5,248 nt of DNA from JACCXJ01 sp052387115 (GTDB taxonomy: Bacteria > Pseudomonadota > Gammaproteobacteria > JACCXJ01): positions 1-5,248 of the forward strand of contig JBQTJM010000126.1 of assembly GCA_052387115.1 (NCBI GenBank), written 5' to 3'. Under the pieces are notes generated by a model that did no database searches, was not told where the DNA came from, and saw only the letters and a program-made list of their open reading frames with translations. Every line of letters starts with the position of its first letter. Position 1 is the stretch's first letter. The translations under genes were made by a program, and so were the position numbers. Below, one piece after another: positions 1-5,248 of this stretch.

Positions 1-149
1 CGTTCGGTCGCCTCGACCCCGGCATCGGCCCCGAGCAAGAGGTCCTCTATCTCCTCGACCGCGCCCTCGCCGCCGGCCGTACCGAAGAGACGCGCGAGCC
101 CGGCGCCGAAGCGCGCGCGCGTGCGCCTGAGCCCCTCCTTCAGGCCCAT
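1..149 (-). CDS. ftsY: FtsY, signal recognition particle receptor (N-terminal part, cut by window edge)
   Basis: Only the first 49 codons are present; the gene continues beyond base 1. The peptide starts MGLKEGLRRTRARFGAG and continues LARLFGT, then an acidic helix with EEIEDLLLGADAGVEATE. This matches the start of the N domain of FtsY, whose family pattern is GLKxGLxKTR...LLxADVGVxxTE. FtsY is the membrane-associated GTPase that docks SRP-ribosome complexes at the translocon; the GTPase domain lies outside the window. The start at 149 directly precedes GLKEGL, and an in-frame TAG lies about 13 codons upstream with no other start between. There is no long acidic A domain before the N domain, unlike E. 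coli. No clear Shine-Dalgarno sequence is seen, and the ATG lies 10 bases inside the end of the preceding vsr-like frame. GC is about 76%, well above the middle of the window. Confidence 0.85.
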   Translation of the reverse strand, partial: MGLKEGLRRTRARFGAGLARLFGTAGGEGAVEEIEDLLLGADAGVEATE

Positions 150-571
150 GAGGCTATACGCCCCCGTGAATCGGAAGGCTCCGTAAGACTACATCGAAGG
201 TTCTTATGGACATCCCGGCTGCTATCGTAGCACCCAAGGAATGTAGTCGGGAGGGCCGGAGAAGCGGGCCAAGGGGCTCGCCACAAGTCCAACTCTCTAC
301 ACCGTATGGCTGCATGAAGACGATCTAGCCGCTGCGTTTCGCACGCCCAAATAACCTCGACCCGCCATCCCAGGGCACGCAATCGTTTCGTAGCATCCAA
401 GTCCCGCTCCACGTTCTGCCGAAACTTTGCTTCCCAAATGATCCTTCGCGCGCCCGGCATCGAAGCCCTGCGGCAATCGGGATGCCGATGCCAAAAGCAG
501 CCGTGAACGAACACGCATGTTCGGTACTTAGCGAAAAGGTCGACGAAGCTTTTCGAAGCCCTAAGTCGCAT
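140..571 (-). CDS. Vsr-type very short patch repair endonuclease, N-terminally truncated (probable remnant)
   Basis: A 143-aa frame from the ATG at 571. Vsr enzymes nick DNA 5' of T:G mismatches arising from deaminated 5-methylcytosine. Residues 12-78 match the family: FAKYRTCVFVHGCFWHRH (13-30) with the active-site and zinc-site residues His23, Cys25, His28, His30 and Cys33; WEAKFRQNVERD (46-57); GWRVEVIWACE (68-78), whose Cys77 corresponds to the last zinc ligand. Known Vsr proteins have about 50 residues before the catalytic Asp of the PD(I/F)V strand. Here only 10 precede Asp11, and VDLFAKY is one residue shorter than the usual PDxVFxKY. Upstream in this frame the DNA is the antepenultimate part of the ATPase gene read out of frame and shows no Vsr N terminus. 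The last 45 or so residues resemble no Vsr tail and may be read-through. No methyltransferase gene is in the window. The start overlaps the ATPase stop by 11 bases. Family is well supported; function is doubtful. Confidence 0.7.
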   Translation of the reverse strand: MRLRASKSFVDLFAKYRTCVFVHGCFWHRHPDCRRASMPGARRIIWEAKFRQNVERDLDATKRLRALGWRVEVIWACETQRLDRLHAAIRCRELDLWRAPWPASPALPTTFLGCYDSSRDVHKNLRCSLTEPSDSRGRIASWA

Positions 572-3080
572 GCTTCGTGTACCCGATGGGTAACTCTCTC
601 TGCCGAGCGTCCCGATACACAAGCATTTTTTCCCTATGCCAGTACACGACACCGGTCGGGCGAGGCTGCCCGATCGCTACCTGGACGCGAACCTCGTATC
701 GAGCTTCACGCGCCTTTCCCGTCCGGTCCTCTTCCGACTGCGGGACTTCGTTGACGTTCAGAAAAAAATCCGTACCCTGCATAATCGCGTGTAGCAGAGG
801 CACCGCTTTCCGCAAGCGGAGATCCTCCTCGTCGCTCGGGTCGTCGGTATCTCTTATCGTTATGGTCGTATGTGTGGTGACCACTGTCAGATCGCGTCGC
901 CGAAACAGCCCGTAGAGCATGGGCCAGATCATCGCGTTCTCTTCAAGTTTCGGAAATTGGAGGAACACGTTGTGGACCCCGTCCAAAAGCATACCGGTAA
1001 ACGGTTCCCCTTCCAAGTCGGCCTGGTCGAGGCGTCGCAGGATCTTGGTCGCCATGTCTTCCGGATTCAGGTATCCCGGAAAAAAATGAAGCACGTCGAT
1101 GTCTCGCTGCGCGACCTTCGGTATATCCGCCCTCCGATATTCGATGGCCTTGAGCGTTTCCAAACGCCTTAAGAGGTCGTGGTAGTACGATTCCGGATAG
1201 AGAAATGAGACGACCAGCACCCGCTGTCTCGCTCGTCCCCCCACAGGTTCTCCCTTGTCCCCCGTTACGACCGGTGCAATCAAGAGCTTCAACGAGAAAC
1301 CGGACTTCCCGGCGCTGTTTCGCCCGTGTACGAGAATGTGCGACCCCGGCCAGAGCATCAAGAACTCATTCCATTCAAACCGGGCTCTTGATTGTGTAAT
1401 CCGTTCAGGATCGATATCGTTCACCTCTTCACGATAGACGGTGCGGTTAAGGACGTCTATTCGGCACGACTGGTCCGGGAGTCGCAGCTTGAACAAGGCC
1501 TTCTGATCCAACTGCGAAGGCAATTGCGGCGCGATGCGAAAGCCGCGCCCGCCCGAGATGTGAAATACGTGCGAACCAGGACGGGACATCTGATGCCGGG
1601 TCTTGACTAGTTGCATCACCCTGACCGGTTTCTCGTCCAGGCCCTCGGTATGCTTGCAGTCCAACCGGATTGCGACGTCGACCAGGTAGTCGAGAGAACC
1701 GAGTGCCTTGGGCTCGAGACCCCAAGTGAGCACCACCAACGCACCCAGCGATCGGCAGTTCAAGATGAATTGCACGAGCGGAAGGTGGTCCGTAGACCCA
1801 TCGGCGGTCCCTTTCAGATAGAGATGGAGGCCGTCGATCACCACAATGAGCGGGCACGGCAACGGCAAGCCCGTCGGAATGGCACTGTCCGGTGCGACAA
1901 GCGCGCCTTTCATCGCATCAATCAATGTCGTCAATTCAGAAACAGGTGAAGAGCCTCCGGCCGGCGGTACCTGTCTTGCGCGCAACGTGGTCTTGGCAGC
2001 TCTACGCCGGCCCTGTACGCGTCGCAGGAAATCGGGCGTCAGCGCGAGCCGCCGGACGTGCAGGTCCTCAGGAGATTCTTCAGCCGTTACGTAGAACGTT
2101 CGCGTGCCGAGGGGAGCCATTACCGCTGAGAGCCCGAGGGCCACCGAAGTTTTGCCGGTGCCGGGCCCTCCGGTAATGGCCATCACCAGACCCCCGCCGG
2201 AAGCGAAGCGCAAGCCCCCGTGAAAGACCGTATCCGCCCCCCTGATGGGCAGCGGGAGCCCCCACAGTTTGTTGATCAGCTCGGCGGCCCTCGGCAGCCG
2301 TTGTACCGCACCGTCGACCCTGAATTCGTACCCATCACCCACTATCAGTCTAGCTTCCCTGCAGTATCGGAGACGGGCTTCCTTCGGATTTTCCTCCGAT
2401 TGCTCCTTTCGCGTACCGAAATGGAGATTCATGACGCCTTCCATCGCCAGGAGGTGGCAAACCAGTAGCCTGACCGGATCGTCCGGCGCTACATTGTGCC
2501 GACCGGTCCATCGCCTATTAATGTACGCCAATGCTTCTTTCACTTCCTCTGGACCGAACTCCGTGAAGCCTTCTGGAAGCGTCGACCCACGGTAGGCATC
2601 CCCCCCTTCTGTACTGACGGGGCCCCTTCCCGGCCAAAGTTTGAGTTCCTGAAACAACAGCAAGCGGATCGTAGCAAAAGCGTACGCCCCACTCGCCGGC
2701 TCGTAAGGAACGGTCAAGTACTGGAACAAGATCTTCAGCGGCGACGGGAGACTCGATCTGGGGTTGTCTGCCGACTCCTTTTCGCCTGCTATGAAAGCAG
2801 CGACGACAAGATTACTGATCCTGGTAGGAATCGTGGGTGCCTCGTTGCTTGTTGTGCGAAGCGATCCATCCGGAACGCGGCTCAGGTAGAGGTGGGGATA
2901 TATACCTTTCGGGAGGTCATTGAGCCATATAAAGTGCTGATTGACGAGGGCGGGATGCCACAATCCGTTTTGGTGAGGCGTTTCGCACAAATCGGCAAGC
3001 GCCTTAGAAATACTCCTCAACAGGCGGGATACGACGTCTGCGTAAGGGAGGACGATCGACCTCGGCTCGTGCCCGTTCAT
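561..3080 (-). CDS. Double RecA/KaiC-like ATPase with unrecognised N-terminal region
   Basis: An 839-aa protein. Residues 1-280 match no domain I recognise. From about 281 a KaiC-like domain begins (GADTVFHGGL): Walker A GGPGTGKT at 304-311, paired glutamates in AEESPEDL at 333-340, Walker B PLIVVIDGLH at 410-419, LTWG near 451, and a KaiC-type final stretch VKTRH ... FHISGGRGFRI at 492-516. A second RecA-like domain follows: Walker A GRNSAGKS at 586-593, strand VLVVSFLYPES at 621-631, Walker B GMLLDGVH at 696-703, TVVTTHTT at 732-739. The second domain lacks the paired glutamates, so it may bind rather than hydrolyse ATP. No signal peptide or membrane segment is seen, so it is probably cytoplasmic. 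The start at 3080 makes an ATGA overlap with the upstream stop; the frame stays open 45 codons further upstream, but those residues are Arg-rich and lie inside the preceding gene. KaiC relatives form ATP-driven hexamers that switch partner proteins; the partner here is unknown. Confidence 0.85.
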   Translation of the reverse strand: MNGHEPRSIVLPYADVVSRLLRSISKALADLCETPHQNGLWHPALVNQHFIWLNDLPKGIYPHLYLSRVPDGSLRTTSNEAPTIPTRISNLVVAAFIAGEKESADNPRSSLPSPLKILFQYLTVPYEPASGAYAFATIRLLLFQELKLWPGRGPVSTEGGDAYRGSTLPEGFTEFGPEEVKEALAYINRRWTGRHNVAPDDPVRLLVCHLLAMEGVMNLHFGTRKEQSEENPKEARLRYCREARLIVGDGYEFRVDGAVQRLPRAAELINKLWGLPLPIRGADTVFHGGLRFASGGGLVMAITGGPGTGKTSVALGLSAVMAPLGTRTFYVTAEESPEDLHVRRLALTPDFLRRVQGRRRAAKTTLRARQVPPAGGSSPVSELTTLIDAMKGALVAPDSAIPTGLPLPCPLIVVIDGLHLYLKGTADGSTDHLPLVQFILNCRSLGALVVLTWGLEPKALGSLDYLVDVAIRLDCKHTEGLDEKPVRVMQLVKTRHQMSRPGSHVFHISGGRGFRIAPQLPSQLDQKALFKLRLPDQSCRIDVLNRTVYREEVNDIDPERITQSRARFEWNEFLMLWPGSHILVHGRNSAGKSGFSLKLLIAPVVTGDKGEPVGGRARQRVLVVSFLYPESYYHDLLRRLETLKAIEYRRADIPKVAQRDIDVLHFFPGYLNPEDMATKILRRLDQADLEGEPFTGMLLDGVHNVFLQFPKLEENAMIWPMLYGLFRRRDLTVVTTHTTITIRDTDDPSDEEDLRLRKAVPLLHAIMQGTDFFLNVNEVPQSEEDRTGKAREARYEVRVQVAIGQPRPTGVVYWHREKMLVYRDARQRELPIGYTKHAT

Positions 3081-3868
3081 CCGACGTGCGGTCGCGCTTC
3101 CGACGAATCCGCGATTGGGTATGCGCGGCCGATACCTGCCTCGTGCACGAACTTGCAATCGTCGTCCCCGAATACGGGAATTGGAAGCTTCCCGTCCGGC
3201 CGTGGATCCACGCAAAATGATTGGGGTAACGGGTGGCCGCGAAGCTCAAACCACCGTCGCACCTTCGTCCGCTCCTCCAACGCCGATGCCCCAAACCAGT
3301 CCGGAACGGCGGTCACGAGTCTACCCCCAAGAATCTGGTACCAGGCGGGCAATAAGCGCAACACGCTCGTCACGTCCAGGGCCCCCGCGCGAACAAGCTT
3401 TGAAATGGTGCCCTTGATAAGGTCGAAATGCCCGCACCGGATCCAGGTGCTTACCCACGCCGCGGGATATGCCTGCTCGATCGCGCTTTCTCGCTGAAGT
3501 TCCTCTGGTGCGAATCGGTACCCCAAGTCCGTCAGCGTCGTCATGACCTGGGTTCTCGCTTCGGGATCCTCCGGTACGCCCTGCAAGAAACGATCGAGAA
3601 GCGCTCGACGGATCTCGGTATCGGCGAGCTTCGAAAAGCGAGCGATGCGACATAGATCGATCCAGCGACGCGCGTCGTTAGCCTCCGTAGACCGGACGGC
3701 GCCAACGACGGCACGGCCCGCCGCTACCGACTCCGGAGCCGTTGGGTCTAGTCCTTTCAGGCGGCGGCTCAACCGCAAGACAGGTGTCTCGCCGGCCCTA
3801 TCCGGTATCGCATCAGATGCGCTTTTCAGGGCATCGGCGATCTCCTTTTCCCACTCCTCCTGCTTCAT
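3077..3868 (-). CDS. Unrecognised helix-rich protein, middle gene of the ATPase operon
   Basis: I do not recognise this 263-aa protein. It starts MKQEEWEKEIADAL, and residues 1-210 look largely alpha-helical, with recurring amphipathic segments such as DARRWIDLCRIARF (65-78), TEIRRALLDRFLQGV (84-98), VSTWIRCGHFDLIKGTISKL (139-158) and VTSVLRLLPAWYQIL (166-180). This could be a helical-repeat or adaptor-like fold, but no repeat consensus is clear. The last 45 residues are Pro/Gly/Asp-rich (FGDDD at 233-237) and probably extended. No signal peptide, membrane helix or enzymatic motif is visible. The start at 3868 is well supported: AAGGAGG lies 10 bases upstream, and the ATG overlaps the previous stop as ATGA. 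The frame is open further upstream, but those 84 codons lie within the preceding gene. Its stop overlaps the ATPase start as ATGA. Tight packing suggests it works with the ATPase, perhaps as a partner or regulator; that role is inference. Confidence 0.78.
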   Translation of the reverse strand: MKQEEWEKEIADALKSASDAIPDRAGETPVLRLSRRLKGLDPTAPESVAAGRAVVGAVRSTEANDARRWIDLCRIARFSKLADTEIRRALLDRFLQGVPEDPEARTQVMTTLTDLGYRFAPEELQRESAIEQAYPAAWVSTWIRCGHFDLIKGTISKLVRAGALDVTSVLRLLPAWYQILGGRLVTAVPDWFGASALEERTKVRRWFELRGHPLPQSFCVDPRPDGKLPIPVFGDDDCKFVHEAGIGRAYPIADSSEARPHVG

Positions 3869-4593
3869 TTGGCAGTAACCTCCTTGAAGTCCACGGCGAC
3901 ATGCTCGAACGTCGGCGGCGGCATCACGACCTCCGGTAGACCCGCGCCGCGCCACCGGCATCCGGGATCCGGTTTCGTCCTGCCACCCGGTTCCCAGCTC
4001 GTCAAGTGTTCCAAACCGGGATCGAAAGCCGTAGCGGCCCGCACCTCTCGGCCGGGATCCGGCCCGATTCCCCACCCGACATACTCCGTCCCCCTGGGCA
4101 TGCCCAAGCCGAGTCGACATGGCAACAACCCGTCGGCCGTTCCCTTGACCGTGAAGGGATCGGTCGCGTCATCTGGATTTCGATACGCCCACAAGACGTA
4201 TTCCTTCATCCCGAGGCGGCCTACCAAGGCCCGAACGTTTTCGAGTCTCTCGGCCTTAGGAAGCGTTTTCAGGGAATCGAGCAAGGCATTGGCTTCGGCA
4301 TTGCTCATCCCAGATGCGGAGATCAGTTTGTCCACGAAGGCCACCCGCGTCTGTAAGTGGCCGAAGACCGTAGAGCGCCTTGGGCGTTTTCTTGGCCCGC
4401 TTAGCTTGTTCGCGCGAAAAAACCGATTGGCACAAGCATCAATCTCAGCCTTCGGCTCACAGCCATCAAGTGCCTCCTCGAAGCGCCTTCGCTGCTCAGA
4501 CGTCAGCGCCATATCCCGCTGTACCTTCGAATATTCATCGGTATATCGGTTCTTGAATTCCAAGGATCGCGATCCAGATCCGTTGCCTTTCAT
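3865..4593 (-). CDS. Unrecognised protein, first gene of the ATPase operon
   Basis: I do not recognise this 242-aa protein. Residues 1-125 are charged and mostly helical, including MALTSEQRRRFEEALDG at 28-44 and a basic stretch SGPRKRPRRS at 65-74. Residues 130-228 look like a separate beta-rich domain: KEYVLWAYRNP (130-140), LLPCRLGLGMPRGTEYVGWG (156-175), ATAFDPGLEHL (187-197), WEPGGRTKPDPG (200-211), GLPEVVMPPP (218-227). The aromatic, Gly and Pro spacing suggests a conserved fold rather than random coding, but I cannot name it. There is no signal peptide or membrane segment. The start at 4593 has GGAG 10 bases upstream; Met28 is the alternative start, with only a weak upstream site. The gene is the first after the promoter at 4742-4770 and its stop overlaps the next start as ATGA. 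A 251-codon open frame on the opposite strand covers it but looks like a shadow. Confidence 0.75.
   Translation of the reverse strand: MKGNGSGSRSLEFKNRYTDEYSKVQRDMALTSEQRRRFEEALDGCEPKAEIDACANRFFRANKLSGPRKRPRRSTVFGHLQTRVAFVDKLISASGMSNAEANALLDSLKTLPKAERLENVRALVGRLGMKEYVLWAYRNPDDATDPFTVKGTADGLLPCRLGLGMPRGTEYVGWGIGPDPGREVRAATAFDPGLEHLTSWEPGGRTKPDPGCRWRGAGLPEVVMPPPTFEHVAVDFKEVTAK
3879..3885 (-). promoter_or_regulatory. Strong ribosome binding site for the 263-aa gene
   Basis: On the minus strand AAGGAGG precedes the ATG at 3868 by 10 bases. It lies inside the last codons of the preceding gene and fixes the start at MKQEEW rather than at the start codons further upstream in the same frame. Confidence 0.75.
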
Positions 4594-4603
4594 TCTTCAT
4601 GTT

Positions 4604-4607
4604 CTCC
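4604..4607 (-). promoter_or_regulatory. Ribosome binding site for the first operon gene
   Basis: GGAG on the minus strand, 10 bases before the ATG at 4593. A nearer ATG at 4600 lies only 3 bases from it and opens a 21-codon frame in a different phase, so 4593 is the better start. Confidence 0.5.
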
Positions 4608-4625
4608 GGTGGCATTCGCCGTAGT

Positions 4626-4709
4626 TAGGTCCTGTCCGTTATCCCGAAGCATGGCGCGTCACCCGCCCTGCCTGTCGCCTTGTAGGGTCCGTCCGCGCAC
4701 TTCCGAAGC
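4626..4709. repeat. Imperfect direct repeat pair in the operon leader
   Basis: Two related copies lie about 58 bases apart: 4626-4650 (TAGGTCCTGTCCG ... CCGAAGC) and 4683-4709 (TAGGGTCCGTCCG ... CCGAAGC). Both begin with a TAGG(G)TCC(T)GTCCG block and end with CCGAAGC, with a divergent 5-7 base centre. They lie between the predicted promoter and the first gene. They could be binding sites or a decayed duplication; with small indels the similarity is suggestive only. Confidence 0.35.
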
Positions 4710-4741
4710 CTCGCCGCCAGGGTAAGCGGCCATCCAGAATG

Positions 4742-4770
4742 ATTATCCCACAAGCAGAGACACCTACCAA
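4742..4770 (-). promoter_or_regulatory. Predicted sigma70-type promoter for the three-gene operon
   Basis: Read on the minus strand, TTGGTA (4770-4765) is followed after exactly 17 bases by GATAAT (4747-4742). These match TTGACA at 4 of 6 positions and TATAAT at 5 of 6, with ideal spacing. Transcription would start near 4735 and leave a leader of about 140 bases before the start at 4593. An 8-bp palindrome GTCTAGAC sits just upstream at 4774-4781; a palindrome of that size is expected by chance about every 256 bases, so it is not called an operator. No comparable promoter is seen before the downstream genes, consistent with one transcript. Confidence 0.5.
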
Positions 4771-5007
4771 CGGGTCTAGACTATGTTCCGGCGGATCGTA
4801 CCCCCTTCGGCGTTCGTGCGTAGCCCCTCATCGGCCACAGCTTACTCGTGGGCTGGTCCCCGACGGAACTCGTCGGCGACAACGCACCAGAGCACACCCG
4901 TAAGCGGTTCTTCGCGAGTATCGACTGGGCTGAACGGGTTCCGGCCCGGCGACAGGAGCGCCCTAGACGGTTGTGGCACAGCTCGGGCTGGTATCATGCG
5001 CCTCAGT

Positions 5008-5248
5008 CTAGTCCAGTCTCTCCGCGATGAGCCGGTCCGCGTAAACATAATCCACATCCTCGAGATCATCGACGCCTGCCGTGAGCACTTCCAGGATCCG
5101 GCCTTGGATGAGGCCACGCCTCTTCGCCTCGGCGTAGGGGATGCGGTGGAACATGACCATAGAATAGCGCGGGATGAAGCGTTCGGGATGGCGGTTTTCG
5201 AGCCGGAACGCCAGGGCCTTCTTCAATTGGTATTTCGGATCGCGCACT
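5008..5248 (-). CDS. kmo: Kynurenine 3-monooxygenase, C-terminal part (cut by window edge)
   Basis: The visible 80 residues include RDPKYQLKKALAFRLE, then HPERFIPRYSMVMF, HRIPYAEAKRRG and LIQGRILEVL, ending ADRLIAERLD before TAG at 5008-5010. The FIPRYSMVxF-xRIPYAEAxxRG block with following xIQxxIL is characteristic of the C-terminal region of kynurenine 3-monooxygenase, the FAD- and NADPH-dependent enzyme that hydroxylates L-kynurenine to 3-hydroxykynurenine in tryptophan breakdown or de novo NAD synthesis. The catalytic FAD-binding part lies outside the window. A GTG at 5247-5245 is an internal Val codon, not a start. A spacer of over 400 bases and a separate promoter separate it from the next gene, so it is probably not part of the ATPase operon. 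Confidence 0.8.
   Translation of the reverse strand, partial: VRDPKYQLKKALAFRLENRHPERFIPRYSMVMFHRIPYAEAKRRGLIQGRILEVLTAGVDDLEDVDYVYADRLIAERLD

Larger units (their letters stand above)
4594..5007. other. Intergenic region between kmo and the operon
   Basis: About 410 bases with no convincing coding sequence on either strand. All three minus-strand frames carry stops or give low-complexity, Pro/Arg-rich peptides unlike any family I know; in particular no Vsr N terminus is found here. The part nearest the operon holds the promoter, leader repeats and ribosome binding site. The kmo-proximal half (about 4790-5007) shows no clear rho-independent terminator, tRNA, insertion sequence end or attachment site. 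Confidence 0.6.

Noticed and set aside
172..183. Short inverted repeat CGGA/TCCG before ftsY as a terminator
   Set aside because: Only a 4-bp stem with no T-run on either strand.
3081..3215. Upstream extension of the ATPase by 45 residues
   Set aside because: The extension is Arg-rich, lies wholly within the preceding gene, and the ATG at 3080 gives the same ATGA junction as the previous gene pair.
2496..3497. 333-codon plus-strand open frame
   Set aside because: It lies opposite the ATPase and helix-rich genes, is rich in Arg, Ser and Pro and resembles no family. The minus strand has motif-bearing genes with proper overlaps here.
3869..4120. Upstream extension of the helix-rich protein by 84 residues
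   Set aside because: It lies within the preceding gene and has an out-of-frame, Gly/Arg-rich composition. AAGGAGG positions the start at 3868.
4535..4600. 21-codon minus-strand leader-like frame starting at 4600
   Set aside because: Its ATG is only 3 bases from GGAG, and the peptide shows no repeated regulatory codons as in attenuators.
3869..4624. 251-codon plus-strand open frame
   Set aside because: Almost exact antisense of the first operon gene. Its peptide is Ser/Pro/Arg-rich without domain-like features, typical of a shadow in GC-rich DNA.
4790..5007. Possible displaced N terminus of Vsr upstream of the operon, expected if the operon interrupted vsr cleanly
   Set aside because: I translated all three minus-strand frames here. 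One short stretch (SKLWPMRGYARTP) faintly recalls the Vsr start, but it lacks the KxTxPE pattern and is bounded by stops.
4842..5117. 91-codon minus-strand frame across the end of kmo and the spacer
   Set aside because: It overlaps kmo in another frame. The peptide is Arg/Pro-rich and resembles no transposase or other family.
1..5248. CRISPR array, tRNA or rRNA genes, insertion sequence
   Set aside because: I saw no regularly spaced repeats, no tRNA-like T-loop sequence, no rRNA core motif, and no transposase or terminal inverted repeats.

Overview
The window suggests a chromosomal segment from a high-GC, probably aerobic bacterium. The start of ftsY at the left edge is about 76% GC by hand count over bases 1-120. 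The right edge carries the C-terminal part of a kynurenine 3-monooxygenase. Neither end is diagnostic enough to name a lineage. All recognisable genes are on the minus strand, so transcription runs from high to low coordinates.

Layout in transcription order: (1) 5008-5248, the C-terminal 80 residues of kynurenine 3-monooxygenase, cut by the window edge. (2) 4594-5007, about 410 bases without a convincing gene; it holds a good sigma70-like promoter at 4742-4770 and an imperfect 25-27 bp direct repeat in the inferred leader. (3) Three tightly packed genes: an unrecognised 242-aa protein (3865-4593), an unrecognised helix-rich 263-aa protein (3077-3868) and an 839-aa protein with two RecA/KaiC-like ATPase domains behind an unrecognised N-terminal region of about 280 residues (561-3080). 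Both junctions among these three are 4-base ATGA overlaps. (4) A Vsr-type (very short patch repair) endonuclease lacking about the first 40-50 residues of the family (140-571), whose first ATG overlaps the ATPase stop by 11 bases. (5) The first 49 codons of ftsY (1-149), whose ATG overlaps the end of the vsr-like frame by 10 bases.

The three middle genes look like one transcription and translation unit driven from the single promoter. The coupled layout of two unknown proteins and a large KaiC-like double ATPase, set between housekeeping genes and next to a Vsr-family nuclease, resembles an accessory, possibly defence-type, module. The main uncertainty is whether the truncated Vsr is a working partner of the ATPase or scar tissue from insertion of the module into a pre-existing vsr gene. 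Its sequence keeps the conserved HGCFWH and WxC motifs but not the N-terminal region, and the Asp nearest the expected catalytic position is one residue out of register. I favour a remnant, but a component of the module cannot be excluded.
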